Assembly: GCA_937900675.1 (NCBI GenBank)
Contig: CALCEA010000186.1
Coordinates: 1 to 5,962, forward strand
Reading direction: 5' to 3'
DNA length: 5,962 nucleotides
From: an uncultured Chitinophagaceae bacterium
Lineage (GTDB): Bacteria > Bacteroidota > Bacteroidia > Chitinophagales > Chitinophagaceae
A program made the translations under genes and the position numbers. Shown piece by piece: positions 1-5,962 of the stretch. Under the pieces are notes generated by a model that was not told the DNA's origin, did not search any database, and was given only the letters and a program-made list of their open reading frames with translations. The number at the start of each line of letters is the position of its first letter. The stretch's first letter is position 1.

Positions 1-16
1 TATACAATGATTTGAC

Positions 17-24
17 TAATTTTG
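17..24 (+). promoter_or_regulatory. Possible Bacteroidota -7 promoter box before the M16 gene pair
   Basis: The octamer TAATTTTG matches the Bacteroidota -7 consensus TAnnTTTG at every fixed position. Only 7 nt separate it from the ATG at 32, so transcription would begin at or a few bases before the start codon. The -33 element (TTG) would lie outside the window and cannot be checked. A chance match is possible in AT-rich DNA. Confidence 0.4.
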
Positions 25-31
25 CCCTTCT

Positions 32-1270
32 ATGATACAATTTGATCGTTTTACATTAGACAATGGATTAAAGGTATTGGTGCATCAAGACACCAGTACG
101 CCAATGGCCGTGGTAAATGTTTTATATAATGTGGGATCTAAGGATGAAAACCCCCACAAAACTGGCTTCGCGCACTTATTTGAACACTTAATGTTTGGAG
201 GTAGTGTGAATATACCAGATTATGACGAGCCATTGCAAAGAGCAGGAGGTGAAAACAATGCTTATACAACCAATGATTTAACCAATTATTATTGCCAATT
301 ACCTGCAGAGAATATTGAAACTGCTTTTTGGTTAGAAAGTGATAGAATGTTGTCGTTGGCATTTAGTGAGAAGAGTTTGGAAGTACAACGCAAAGTGGTT
401 TGTGAAGAATTTAAAGAACACTACATTAACAAACCTTATGGGGATGCATGGCATAAAATGCGCAAATTGGCTTATACCCAACATCCATATCAATGGATGA
501 CGATTGGTGCTTCTTTGGAACATGTGGAGCAAGCAACCATGCAAGAAGTGAAAGATTTTTTCTTTCAGTTTTACCGACCTAATAATGCCATCTTAGTAGT
601 TACTGGAAATGTAACCACAGAACAAGTAAAGGCATTGGCAGAAAAATGGTTTGGACCTATTGAAGCGGGTAAAGCTTATCATAGAAATTTACCAGTTGAA
701 CCTAGACAAGAAAAAAATAAGTCATTAGATGTTCGTGCCGATGTTCCTATGGATATGTTAATGATGACCTGGCATATGGGAGGAAGATTTGATGCCAGCT
801 ATCATTCGACTGATTTAATTACAGAAGTATTGGGAGGTGGTGCAAGTGCAAGACTATACGAAGAGTTGATTAAGAAAAAACAAATTTTCTCTAGCATAGA
901 TTGTTATCATTTTGGAACCATCGATCCAGGTTTATTAGTGATTGAAGGGAAGCTGGTGAAAGGGATTAGTATGTCTGTTGCTGAAAAAGCAGTATTGGAT
1001 GAAGTGGCTAAATTAACTAATGAGTTGTTGGAAGAAAAAGAAGTACAAAAAGTTATTAATAAAACAGAGAGTATCATTTGTTTTGAAGATATGAGTATCA
1101 TGAACAGAGCACATAGCTTAGCATTTTATGAATTACTAGGGGATGCTCAGTTAATGAATACTGAATTAGAGAAATACCAAGCGGTAACACCTGCTATTAT
1201 TCAAGCTACTGCTCAAGCTATTTTTACGGAGCAAAATCGAAACACATTATACTATTATAGCAAATCATAA
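32..1270 (+). CDS. M16 family zinc metallopeptidase, catalytic subunit
   Basis: This is a 412-residue single-unit M16 (pitrilysin/MPP-like) peptidase that should hydrolyse peptides inside a closed chamber. The inverted zinc motif HLFEH is at residues 48-52: H48 and H52 bind zinc and E51 is the catalytic base. The third ligand is most likely E126, in the segment RKVVCEE. The family motif GGENNAYT (72-79) follows the active site. Residues from about 180 on form the second M16 domain, but where partner subunits carry the Arg/Tyr pair this protein has K281 and S288. No signal peptide is visible and an in-frame TGA at 8-10 prevents an upstream start, so the protein is probably cytoplasmic. The next gene starts 3 nt after the stop and encodes the complementary subunit. 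Family assignment is very secure; the substrate is unknown. Confidence 0.95.
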   Translation: MIQFDRFTLDNGLKVLVHQDTSTPMAVVNVLYNVGSKDENPHKTGFAHLFEHLMFGGSVNIPDYDEPLQRAGGENNAYTTNDLTNYYCQLPAENIETAFWLESDRMLSLAFSEKSLEVQRKVVCEEFKEHYINKPYGDAWHKMRKLAYTQHPYQWMTIGASLEHVEQATMQEVKDFFFQFYRPNNAILVVTGNVTTEQVKALAEKWFGPIEAGKAYHRNLPVEPRQEKNKSLDVRADVPMDMLMMTWHMGGRFDASYHSTDLITEVLGGGASARLYEELIKKKQIFSSIDCYHFGTIDPGLLVIEGKLVKGISMSVAEKAVLDEVAKLTNELLEEKEVQKVINKTESIICFEDMSIMNRAHSLAFYELLGDAQLMNTELEKYQAVTPAIIQATAQAIFTEQNRNTLYYYSKS

Positions 1271-1273
1271 ATC

Positions 1274-2557
1274 ATGGCATTAAATAGAAATAAGGCACCC
1301 TTTATAAAAGATGCTGTTGACTTTGATATTCGTTTAAAACCTTATCAACATTACCATTTAGACAATCGTGTGGAAGTGTATGCTTTTGAAGGCGGCTCTC
1401 AGGAAGTGATGATGTTAGACATGGTTTTTTATGCTGGTAATAGTTATGAGCAAAAAAATTGGGTAGCAGCTGCGACTAATTTTTTGTTAAAGAATGGAAC
1501 TTCTACAAAATCTGCTTTTGAGATTAACGAAGCCTTTGAATTTTATGGAGCGTATTTAAATAGAAGCTGTTATAACGAAACATCTACTATTTCTTTACAT
1601 TGTTTGAGTAAGCATTTTGAAAAAGTTATTCCAACAGTAAGTGAACTTATCACAGATGCGCAATTCCCAGAAAAAGAATTAGAGATCTACCAGAAAAATC
1701 AAATTCAAAGACTCACATTGAATTTGAAAAAAGGAGATTTTATTGCTAATAGATTAATTGACGAATACTTATTTGGTATAGAACATCCATATGGTAAATA
1801 CTCTACCGAAAAAGATTTCAATTTGTTGACAAGAGAAGACCTTGTTAATTTTTATAATCAATTTTATAAGAATGGGAAGTTGGTGATTTTTATGGCAGGA
1901 AAATTTCCATCCAATACAATTGAATTATTGAATAAACATATCGGAAGTCTTTCTTTGAATGCAAAAGCCATCCCTGATTTTAATCATCCTATTATTGCTG
2001 CTAAAGAAAAAAAATACAGTGTAGTAAATGATGCAAGTTCTGTTCAGGGATCTATAAGAATTGCCAGACATTTTCCGAATAGACATCATCCTGATTTTGC
2101 GAGTGCGCAAATTTTGAATAATATTTTTGGCGGATTTTTTGGATCAAGGTTAATGAGTAATATCAGAGAAGACAAGGGATATACTTATGGTATTCATAGT
2201 TATTTGCAAAACCATATGCAGGAATGCGCATGGATGATTAGTACCGATGCTGGTAAAGATGTTTGTAGAGCCACCATTGATGAAGTGTATAAAGAGATGA
2301 AAATTTTAAGAGAAGAATTGGTGGAGAAAGACGAATTAGACTTGGTGAAGAATTATATGTTGGGCTCTTTATTGGGTGACCTGGATGGTCCATTTCAGAT
2401 AATTGGCCGTTGGAAGACCTATATTTTAAATGGGTTAACTGAGGATTATTTCTATAATACCATTCAAACGGTTCGTACGATAGAGCCAAAAGCACTTCAG
2501 GATTTAGCCAATAAATACCTTAAAGAAGAGGATTTTTACGAGCTGGTTGTTTACTAG
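1274..2557 (+). CDS. M16 family peptidase-like protein, non-catalytic partner subunit
   Basis: This 427-residue protein has the M16 fold but no active site. The place of HxxEH is taken by TNFLL (68-72), and the helix that should carry the third zinc-binding glutamate reads QKNQIQR. The second domain is well conserved: GSRL followed by IREDKGYTYG gives R298 and Y305, matching the Arg/Tyr pair that M16B enzymes use to hold substrate in the closed state. In known two-subunit enzymes (mitochondrial MPP alpha/beta, the Sphingomonas A1 heterosubunit M16 peptidase) one chain brings zinc and the other brings such residues, so I infer a heteromer with the preceding gene product. The ATG lies 3 nt after the upstream stop, in the same frame, which suggests coupled translation and equal output. 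No signal peptide is apparent. The gene ends just before a strong terminator. Confidence 0.93.
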   Translation: MALNRNKAPFIKDAVDFDIRLKPYQHYHLDNRVEVYAFEGGSQEVMMLDMVFYAGNSYEQKNWVAAATNFLLKNGTSTKSAFEINEAFEFYGAYLNRSCYNETSTISLHCLSKHFEKVIPTVSELITDAQFPEKELEIYQKNQIQRLTLNLKKGDFIANRLIDEYLFGIEHPYGKYSTEKDFNLLTREDLVNFYNQFYKNGKLVIFMAGKFPSNTIELLNKHIGSLSLNAKAIPDFNHPIIAAKEKKYSVVNDASSVQGSIRIARHFPNRHHPDFASAQILNNIFGGFFGSRLMSNIREDKGYTYGIHSYLQNHMQECAWMISTDAGKDVCRATIDEVYKEMKILREELVEKDELDLVKNYMLGSLLGDLDGPFQIIGRWKTYILNGLTEDYFYNTIQTVRTIEPKALQDLANKYLKEEDFYELVVY

Positions 2558-2579
2558 AAATAATTTTTAAAAATATTTT

Positions 2580-2619
2580 AAATCCTAAAATATTGTAATT
2601 CAATATTTTAGGATTTTTT
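2580..2619 (+). terminator. Intrinsic terminator after the M16 pair
   Basis: A perfect 16-bp stem (2580-2595 paired with 2601-2616) closes a 5-nt TAATT loop. It is followed by a T-run and more T-rich sequence. It begins 23 nt after the stop of the second M16 gene and separates that unit from the padR unit. The stem is mostly A-T with a few G-C pairs, but its length should make it stable. Confidence 0.85.
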
Positions 2620-2643
2620 ATTTTATAGAACTATAAAAAACTT

Positions 2644-2666
2644 GGTACTATGTGATGCATAGTACC
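2644..2666. promoter_or_regulatory. 23-bp palindrome, candidate operator of the PadR regulator
   Basis: Two perfect 9-bp arms, GGTACTATG and CATAGTACC, flank the 5-nt centre TGATG. No T-run follows, so it is not a terminator. It lies 11 nt upstream of the -7 box at 2678 and is centred about 35 nt before the predicted transcription start, so a bound dimer would cover the -33 region. PadR proteins are dimeric winged-helix repressors that commonly bind dyads in their own promoters. Binding by the protein encoded just downstream is inferred. Confidence 0.65.
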
Positions 2667-2677
2667 TTAAATCTCCT

Positions 2678-2685
2678 TAGCTTTG
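2678..2685 (+). promoter_or_regulatory. -7 promoter box of the padR-pspC unit
   Basis: TAGCTTTG matches the Bacteroidota -7 consensus TAnnTTTG exactly. The ATG of the PadR gene begins 18 nt after the box ends, leaving a short leader of roughly 10-13 nt. No convincing TTG is seen 19-21 nt upstream; the palindrome occupies that place, which fits a regulated promoter with a weak -33 element. Confidence 0.6.
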
Positions 2686-2702
2686 TGATATAAATTCAAA
2701 TT

Positions 2703-3068
2703 ATGGATATTCAAAACACACAAAGTCAGATGCGCAAGGGCGTTTTGGAGTTTTGCATATTGTCCATCATTCAACAAGGGGAGGTTTATCCGAGTGATAT
2801 TGTTGAGCAAATGAAAGCGGCCAATTTGCATATTCTAGAAGGTACATTGTATCCTTTGTTAACAAGATTAAAAAATGCGGGCTTGTTAAACTATCGTTGG
2901 GTAGAAAGCATCAGTGGCCCTCCAAGAAAATATTTTGTAATGACCGAAGAAGGAGAAAAAGCCTACAAAGCATTACATACCACTTGGTCTGAGATGGCAG
3001 CTTCAGTTGAAGCCATTATCGCGCCAAAAACAAACCCCATTGTTAACGAAGCAAATACTGCTGAATAA
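2703..3068 (+). CDS. PadR family winged-helix transcriptional regulator
   Basis: This 121-residue DNA-binding protein probably represses its own operon. The N-terminal winged helix-turn-helix spans about residues 10-85. It begins with a helix in MRKGVLEFCILSII, continues with the recognition segment EGTLYPLLTRLKNAGLL (46-62), and has a wing whose GPPRKYFVMTEEG (72-84) closely matches the usual PadR wing. One C-terminal helix (about 85-107) is long enough for dimerisation, and no ligand-binding domain is present, as in the short PadR subfamily. The ATG at 2703 is preferred because it sits at a normal distance from the -7 box; M10 is a less likely start. A palindrome lies just upstream. The membrane protein gene starts 10 nt after the stop, so the two are almost certainly cotranscribed. 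Family assignment is very secure; the inducing signal is not visible. Confidence 0.95.
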   Translation: MDIQNTQSQMRKGVLEFCILSIIQQGEVYPSDIVEQMKAANLHILEGTLYPLLTRLKNAGLLNYRWVESISGPPRKYFVMTEEGEKAYKALHTTWSEMAASVEAIIAPKTNPIVNEANTAE

Positions 3069-3078
3069 ATTTAGAATA

Positions 3079-5343
3079 ATGAAAAAAGTAATCAATATAA
3101 ATTTCCAAGGTCGCATTCTTCCAATTGAAGAATTGGCTTATGAAAATTTGAAAAATTATATAGAAACTCTTCGTTCTTATTTTGAAAAAGAAGAAGGTAA
3201 AGATGAGATCATTAATGATATTGAATGTCGTGTAGCTGAACTATGTGAAGATAGATTAAAGAAAGGGGCAGTTTGTATCACCGAAGATGATATTAATTTA
3301 ATTATTGAAAGTATTGGTCGTCCAGCTGATTTTGAAGCACAGGATGGTTTTGAAGCACAATCAAGTGCGAATAATTCAAGTGATGCTTCTTATGAAAATG
3401 AAAGCTATAACCATTGGGATAATATTAGACCAAAGCGTTTGTATCGCGACGAGCATAACAAAGTATTAGGAGGTGTATGTAGCGGTATTGCGAACTATTT
3501 TGGATTAGAACCTTTATTGGTTAGAATTTTATGGATCTTTTTGATTGGTGTAAATATTTTAGGTTATTTAATCTTATGGATAGCTGTACCAAGCTCTTCT
3601 GTGAAAGAAGTGGGTGGCGTGAAAAAAAGATTATTTAGAGATATTGAAAACAAAGTGATTGGTGGCGTTTGTGCTGGCTTATCTAAATATTTTGGAATAA
3701 AAGTGTGGATTATTAGAATTTTGTTTTTGATACCATTTATTCGTTTGGTATTTAATTTTAGAGAAATTCATTTATTCCAATTCTGGGATGCTCCTGATTT
3801 CCCTAATTTCTTAGATATCACATTTAGTCCAGGATCTGTATTTATTTACATTGTGCTTTGGTTGGTTTTACCAGAAGCAAAAACAAGTGCAGACAAATTA
3901 GAGATGGTAGGGGAAAAAGTAGATTTAAATAGTATTAAAAATACCATTCAAAACGATATGGAAGGTTTTAGTAAAAGAGCTAAAACATGGGGTAATGATT
4001 TTTATACAAAATCAAGATCAGAAAAAAGAGAAGACAGAAATGAGAGAAGAGAAGAAAGAAATGAGCAAAGGGAACCAAAAAGAGGATTCTTTCATTTTAT
4101 AGGTCGTGTAATTACCATTTGTATTAAAGCCTTTGTCTATTTTATATTAGGTATTATAGGTTTCTCTTTATTAGCTGCTTTATTTGGAATTGGTGTAGCT
4201 GCTACTGCAGTAATGCCACTTAGGAAATTCTTATTAGAAGATGGTGCACAAACCTGGTCTGTATATGGTGCCTTGTTATTCTTTGTTTGGGTACCTATCT
4301 TAGGTATTGTTGCAGCAGTGGTAAGAAAATTAGCTGGTTATAAAAAAGCCAATGTTTGGGTAAGATCTAGTTTTATTGCCCTATGGGTAGTAGGTTGGGT
4401 TTTATTATTCTATTTTGGAAGTAGTTTGGGACATAGCTTCTCTAAACACAATGTGCCAGAAGAACAAGTAGTTTCTTTAGCCAATCCTGCTGTGGAATAT
4501 TTAGAAGTGACTGCTTCTCCTAAAATGAAATATTATGAAGATCGTTGGTTCCAGATTTCTCCATTTGATGCATTTTCAGATGAGGATACTGTTTTTGTAA
4601 GAAATTTAAGAATTAGAATTGTTCAATCAAAGACAGATAGTTTCCAAGTTAAAGTGGTGAAATTAAGTAATGGCAAAACCATTCAAAACGCTAATGAATT
4701 AGCGAGTAAAATTAATTTCGATTTAACTCAACAAGATAGTTTGGTGTATTTAGACAGAGGGATTGCTATTAATAAGAAAGACAAATTTAGAAACCAGCAT
4801 GTTATTATGACCATTGCGGTACCAATTGGTAAGCGTATTAAAATTACTAATAAAGGTTGGTCTCAAACCAATGTAAGAATCAATGGCCGTGGTATGCATA
4901 CAGAAACCTTTGATCGTATTTCTTCTGATAATGACTGGTACGACGAATGGAATGAGCCATGGGACAATGAATCTTTCTCTTATGAGCGTGGCGTAGAATA
5001 TAAAATGACATCAACAGGTTTGGAAAAAATAAAAAGAGATGATGATGCTGAAGATTCTTACAATAATGATAATCAAGATCCAGACGAAATGGAACAAAGA
5101 TTAGAAGAGTTGAAAAGAGAAAGAGAAGAGTTGGAAAATAATTTACAAAAAAACAGAGAAGACAAATTAAAGGAATTGGAGAAAATTGATAAAGCATTAG
5201 AGAAGCAAAAAAAGGATATCAAAAAATCTACTCAAAAAATAGCCGTTTCTGTAGATCCAACTGATATAAAAAATCGTAAGCTTCCGAATGTTGCTGGTAA
5301 ACTAACTGATTTGCATTGGGTTTTGGAGCGTTTTACTTATTAG
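3079..5343 (+). CDS. Multi-domain PspC membrane protein, probable envelope-stress sensor
   Basis: This 754-residue inner-membrane protein has, in order: a soluble helical domain (1-90, ending in IGRPADFE) resembling the HAAS/DUF1700-type domains often found beside PadR genes; a variable linker; PspC domain 1 (119-171, with KVLGGVCSGIANYFG); PspC domain 2 (183-265, with KVIGGVCAGLSKYFG), carrying an insert of about 30 residues between its hydrophobic parts; a highly charged Arg/Glu linker (312-335); membrane segments near 345-378, 395-415 and 431-450; a beta-rich soluble region (about 465-645); a coiled coil (about 670-720); and a short aromatic C-terminus. PspC proteins act in envelope stress. 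The ATG at 3079, 10 nt after the padR stop, is chosen because the N-terminal domain starts there; a TTG at 3007 would overlap padR. The PspC domains are certain; the HAAS-like call and sensor role are inferred. Confidence 0.9.
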   Translation: MKKVININFQGRILPIEELAYENLKNYIETLRSYFEKEEGKDEIINDIECRVAELCEDRLKKGAVCITEDDINLIIESIGRPADFEAQDGFEAQSSANNSSDASYENESYNHWDNIRPKRLYRDEHNKVLGGVCSGIANYFGLEPLLVRILWIFLIGVNILGYLILWIAVPSSSVKEVGGVKKRLFRDIENKVIGGVCAGLSKYFGIKVWIIRILFLIPFIRLVFNFREIHLFQFWDAPDFPNFLDITFSPGSVFIYIVLWLVLPEAKTSADKLEMVGEKVDLNSIKNTIQNDMEGFSKRAKTWGNDFYTKSRSEKREDRNERREERNEQREPKRGFFHFIGRVITICIKAFVYFILGIIGFSLLAALFGIGVAATAVMPLRKFLLEDGAQTWSVYGALLFFVWVPILGIVAAVVRKLAGYKKANVWVRSSFIALWVVGWVLLFYFGSSLGHSFSKHNVPEEQVVSLANPAVEYLEVTASPKMKYYEDRWFQISPFDAFSDEDTVFVRNLRIRIVQSKTDSFQVKVVKLSNGKTIQNANELASKINFDLTQQDSLVYLDRGIAINKKDKFRNQHVIMTIAVPIGKRIKITNKGWSQTNVRINGRGMHTETFDRISSDNDWYDEWNEPWDNESFSYERGVEYKMTSTGLEKIKRDDDAEDSYNNDNQDPDEMEQRLEELKREREELENNLQKNREDKLKELEKIDKALEKQKKDIKKSTQKIAVSVDPTDIKNRKLPNVAGKLTDLHWVLERFTY
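3330..3359 (+). repeat. 18-bp-period short tandem duplication in the linker of the PspC protein
   Basis: The 12-mer TTTTGAAGCACA occurs at 3330-3341 and 3348-3359, giving the peptide repeat FEAQ-DG-FEAQ (residues 85-94). It is in frame and lies where the N-terminal domain passes into the variable linker, so it probably reflects a small slippage duplication without effect on function. Confidence 0.6.
4036..4065 (+). repeat. Purine-rich 21-bp-period repeat encoding the charged linker
   Basis: AGAAATGAG occurs at 4036-4044 and 4057-4065 within an almost pure A/G stretch (about 4017-4086). It encodes a seven-residue repeating Arg/Glu pattern (RNERREE, then RNEQREP) in the cytoplasmic linker before the third hydrophobic region of the PspC protein. 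It keeps the frame and looks like a low-complexity linker. Confidence 0.5.
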
Positions 5344-5367
5344 TTGCAAATATTTATAGTTAAGATG

Positions 5368-5403
5368 AAAAATACCCCTTCTTTTTAGAGGGGGTGTTTT
5401 TTT
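5368..5403 (+). terminator. Intrinsic terminator of the padR-pspC unit
   Basis: A stem of about 12-15 bp pairs 5368-5382 with 5387-5401 around a TTTT loop. Its core is CCCC (5375-5378) against GGGG (5391-5394), with two G-T wobbles. Seven T residues (5397-5403) make up the 3' side and tail. It lies 24 nt after the stop of the PspC gene and just before the promoter of the next unit. Confidence 0.85.
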
Positions 5404-5406
5404 ATG

Positions 5407-5414
5407 TACATTTG
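5407..5414 (+). promoter_or_regulatory. -7 promoter box of gcvT
   Basis: TACATTTG matches the Bacteroidota -7 consensus TAnnTTTG exactly. The ATG of gcvT begins 17 nt after the box ends, nearly the same spacing as in the padR unit. No clear TTG -33 element is seen, because that position overlaps the preceding terminator. The leader would be about 10 nt, too short for a riboswitch. Confidence 0.6.
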
Positions 5415-5430
5415 TTCAAATTTTAAATAG

Positions 5431-5962
5431 ATGAGTGAAATACTAAACACCCCTTTTACTGCTAAGCATTTAGCACTAGGTGCTAAAATGGCTCCTTTTG
5501 CTGGCTATAATATGCCTATTAGTTATGCCGGAATAAATGCAGAACACGCTGCTGTAAGAAATGCTGCTGGTGTTTTTGATGTGAGTCATATGGGTGAGTT
5601 TATTTTAAGAGGTCCAGATGCTTTGGATTTAATTCAAAGAGTAACATCTAATGATGCATCCGTTTTAGAAGATGGTAAGGCTCAGTATAGCTGTTTGCCT
5701 AATACCACTGGCGGTATAGTAGATGATTTGTTGGTGTATTGTGTAGAGAAGAATAAAGTGTACATGTTAGTAGTGAATGCTTCTAATATTGAAAAAGATT
5801 GGAACTGGATTAGTAGCTATAATACAAAGGGAGTAGAAATGCATAATATTAGTGCAAAGACTGCATTGTTAGCAGTGCAAGGTCCAAAAGCTACTCAGAT
5901 AGTACAACAGCTCACTGATATGGATGTATTGAATATGCCTTATTATAGTTTTGCAAAAGGAA
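5431..5962 (+). CDS. gcvT: Glycine cleavage system T protein (aminomethyltransferase), 5' part
   Basis: The 177 complete codons present cover about half of a protein that is usually around 360 residues; the rest lies beyond the window. GcvT takes the aminomethyl group carried on lipoylated H protein and transfers it to tetrahydrofolate, giving 5,10-methylene-THF and ammonia in the cytoplasm. Family hallmarks appear in order: LGAKMAPFAGYNMPISY (16-32), EHAAVRNAAGVFDVSHMGEF (38-57), the folate-site region with VTSNDASVLEDGKAQYSCL (71-89), and GGIVDDLLVY (94-103), which holds the aspartate pair D98/D99 containing the catalytic Asp of the family. LLAVQGPKA follows near 146-154. The gene begins a separate unit after a terminator and has its own -7 box. 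No frameshift or truncation is visible within the part shown. Confidence 0.96.
   Translation, partial: MSEILNTPFTAKHLALGAKMAPFAGYNMPISYAGINAEHAAVRNAAGVFDVSHMGEFILRGPDALDLIQRVTSNDASVLEDGKAQYSCLPNTTGGIVDDLLVYCVEKNKVYMLVVNASNIEKDWNWISSYNTKGVEMHNISAKTALLAVQGPKATQIVQQLTDMDVLNMPYYSFAKG

Noticed and set aside
138..1101. Three minus-strand open frames (138-362, 332-544, 907-1101)
   Set aside because: They are antisense to the clearly real M16 gene and resemble no known protein.
1925..2495. Two minus-strand open frames (1925-2110, 2238-2495)
   Set aside because: They are antisense to the second M16 gene and show no protein-like features.
1274..2557. Second M16 gene as a decaying pseudogene
   Set aside because: The frame is intact at full family length and the Arg/Tyr motif is well kept, so loss of HxxEH fits a partner subunit better than decay.
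2644..2666. The palindrome as a second terminator
   Set aside because: No T-run follows it and a strong terminator already lies just upstream; its position next to the -7 box fits an operator better.
3007..3078. Longer PspC protein starting from a TTG at 3007
   Set aside because: It would overlap the padR gene by about 60 nt, the extra 24 residues look like out-of-frame padR sequence, and the ATG at 3079 begins a recognisable domain 10 nt after the padR stop.
4880..5197. 105-codon open frame on the minus strand
   Set aside because: It lies opposite the charged, purine-rich part of the PspC gene; its Leu/Phe-rich, low-complexity translation is what antisense of Glu/Lys codons gives, and no promoter or family resemblance is seen.
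5344..5430. Glycine riboswitch upstream of gcvT
   Set aside because: Only 87 nt lie between the genes, most of it terminator and promoter; the predicted leader is about 10 nt and no aptamer-like structure is present.

Overview
The window looks like chromosomal DNA of a low-GC Bacteroidota, perhaps a Chitinophagaceae-like lineage (the family-level guess is weak). The evidence is AT-rich codon use, start codons without Shine-Dalgarno sequences, several exact copies of the Bacteroidota -7 promoter box TAnnTTTG, and a PadR regulator next to a multi-domain PspC membrane protein. All genes read on the + strand. I see no mobile element, RNA gene, CRISPR array or integration scar.

Region 1 (17-2619) holds two adjacent M16 (pitrilysin/MPP-type) peptidase genes followed by a strong hairpin terminator. 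The first gene has the zinc-binding HxxEH motif and the distal glutamate but lacks the Arg/Tyr pair of the family. The second has lost HxxEH but keeps Arg/Tyr. Together they look like the catalytic and non-catalytic subunits of one heteromeric peptidase. They lie in the same reading frame, separated only by one TAA and one sense codon. A possible promoter lies so close to the first ATG that the mRNA may be leaderless.

Region 2 (2644-5403) is a two-gene unit: a small PadR-type repressor and a 754-residue membrane protein with an N-terminal helical domain, two PspC domains, further membrane segments, a large C-terminal soluble region, a coiled coil and a short aromatic tail. A 23-bp palindrome sits just upstream of the -7 box, where an autoregulatory operator would be expected. 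The unit ends at a second hairpin terminator. The arrangement suggests an envelope-responsive switch in which the membrane protein controls the PadR repressor; this is inference.

Region 3 (5407-5962) starts a new transcription unit with its own -7 box and the first half of gcvT (glycine cleavage T protein), cut by the window edge.
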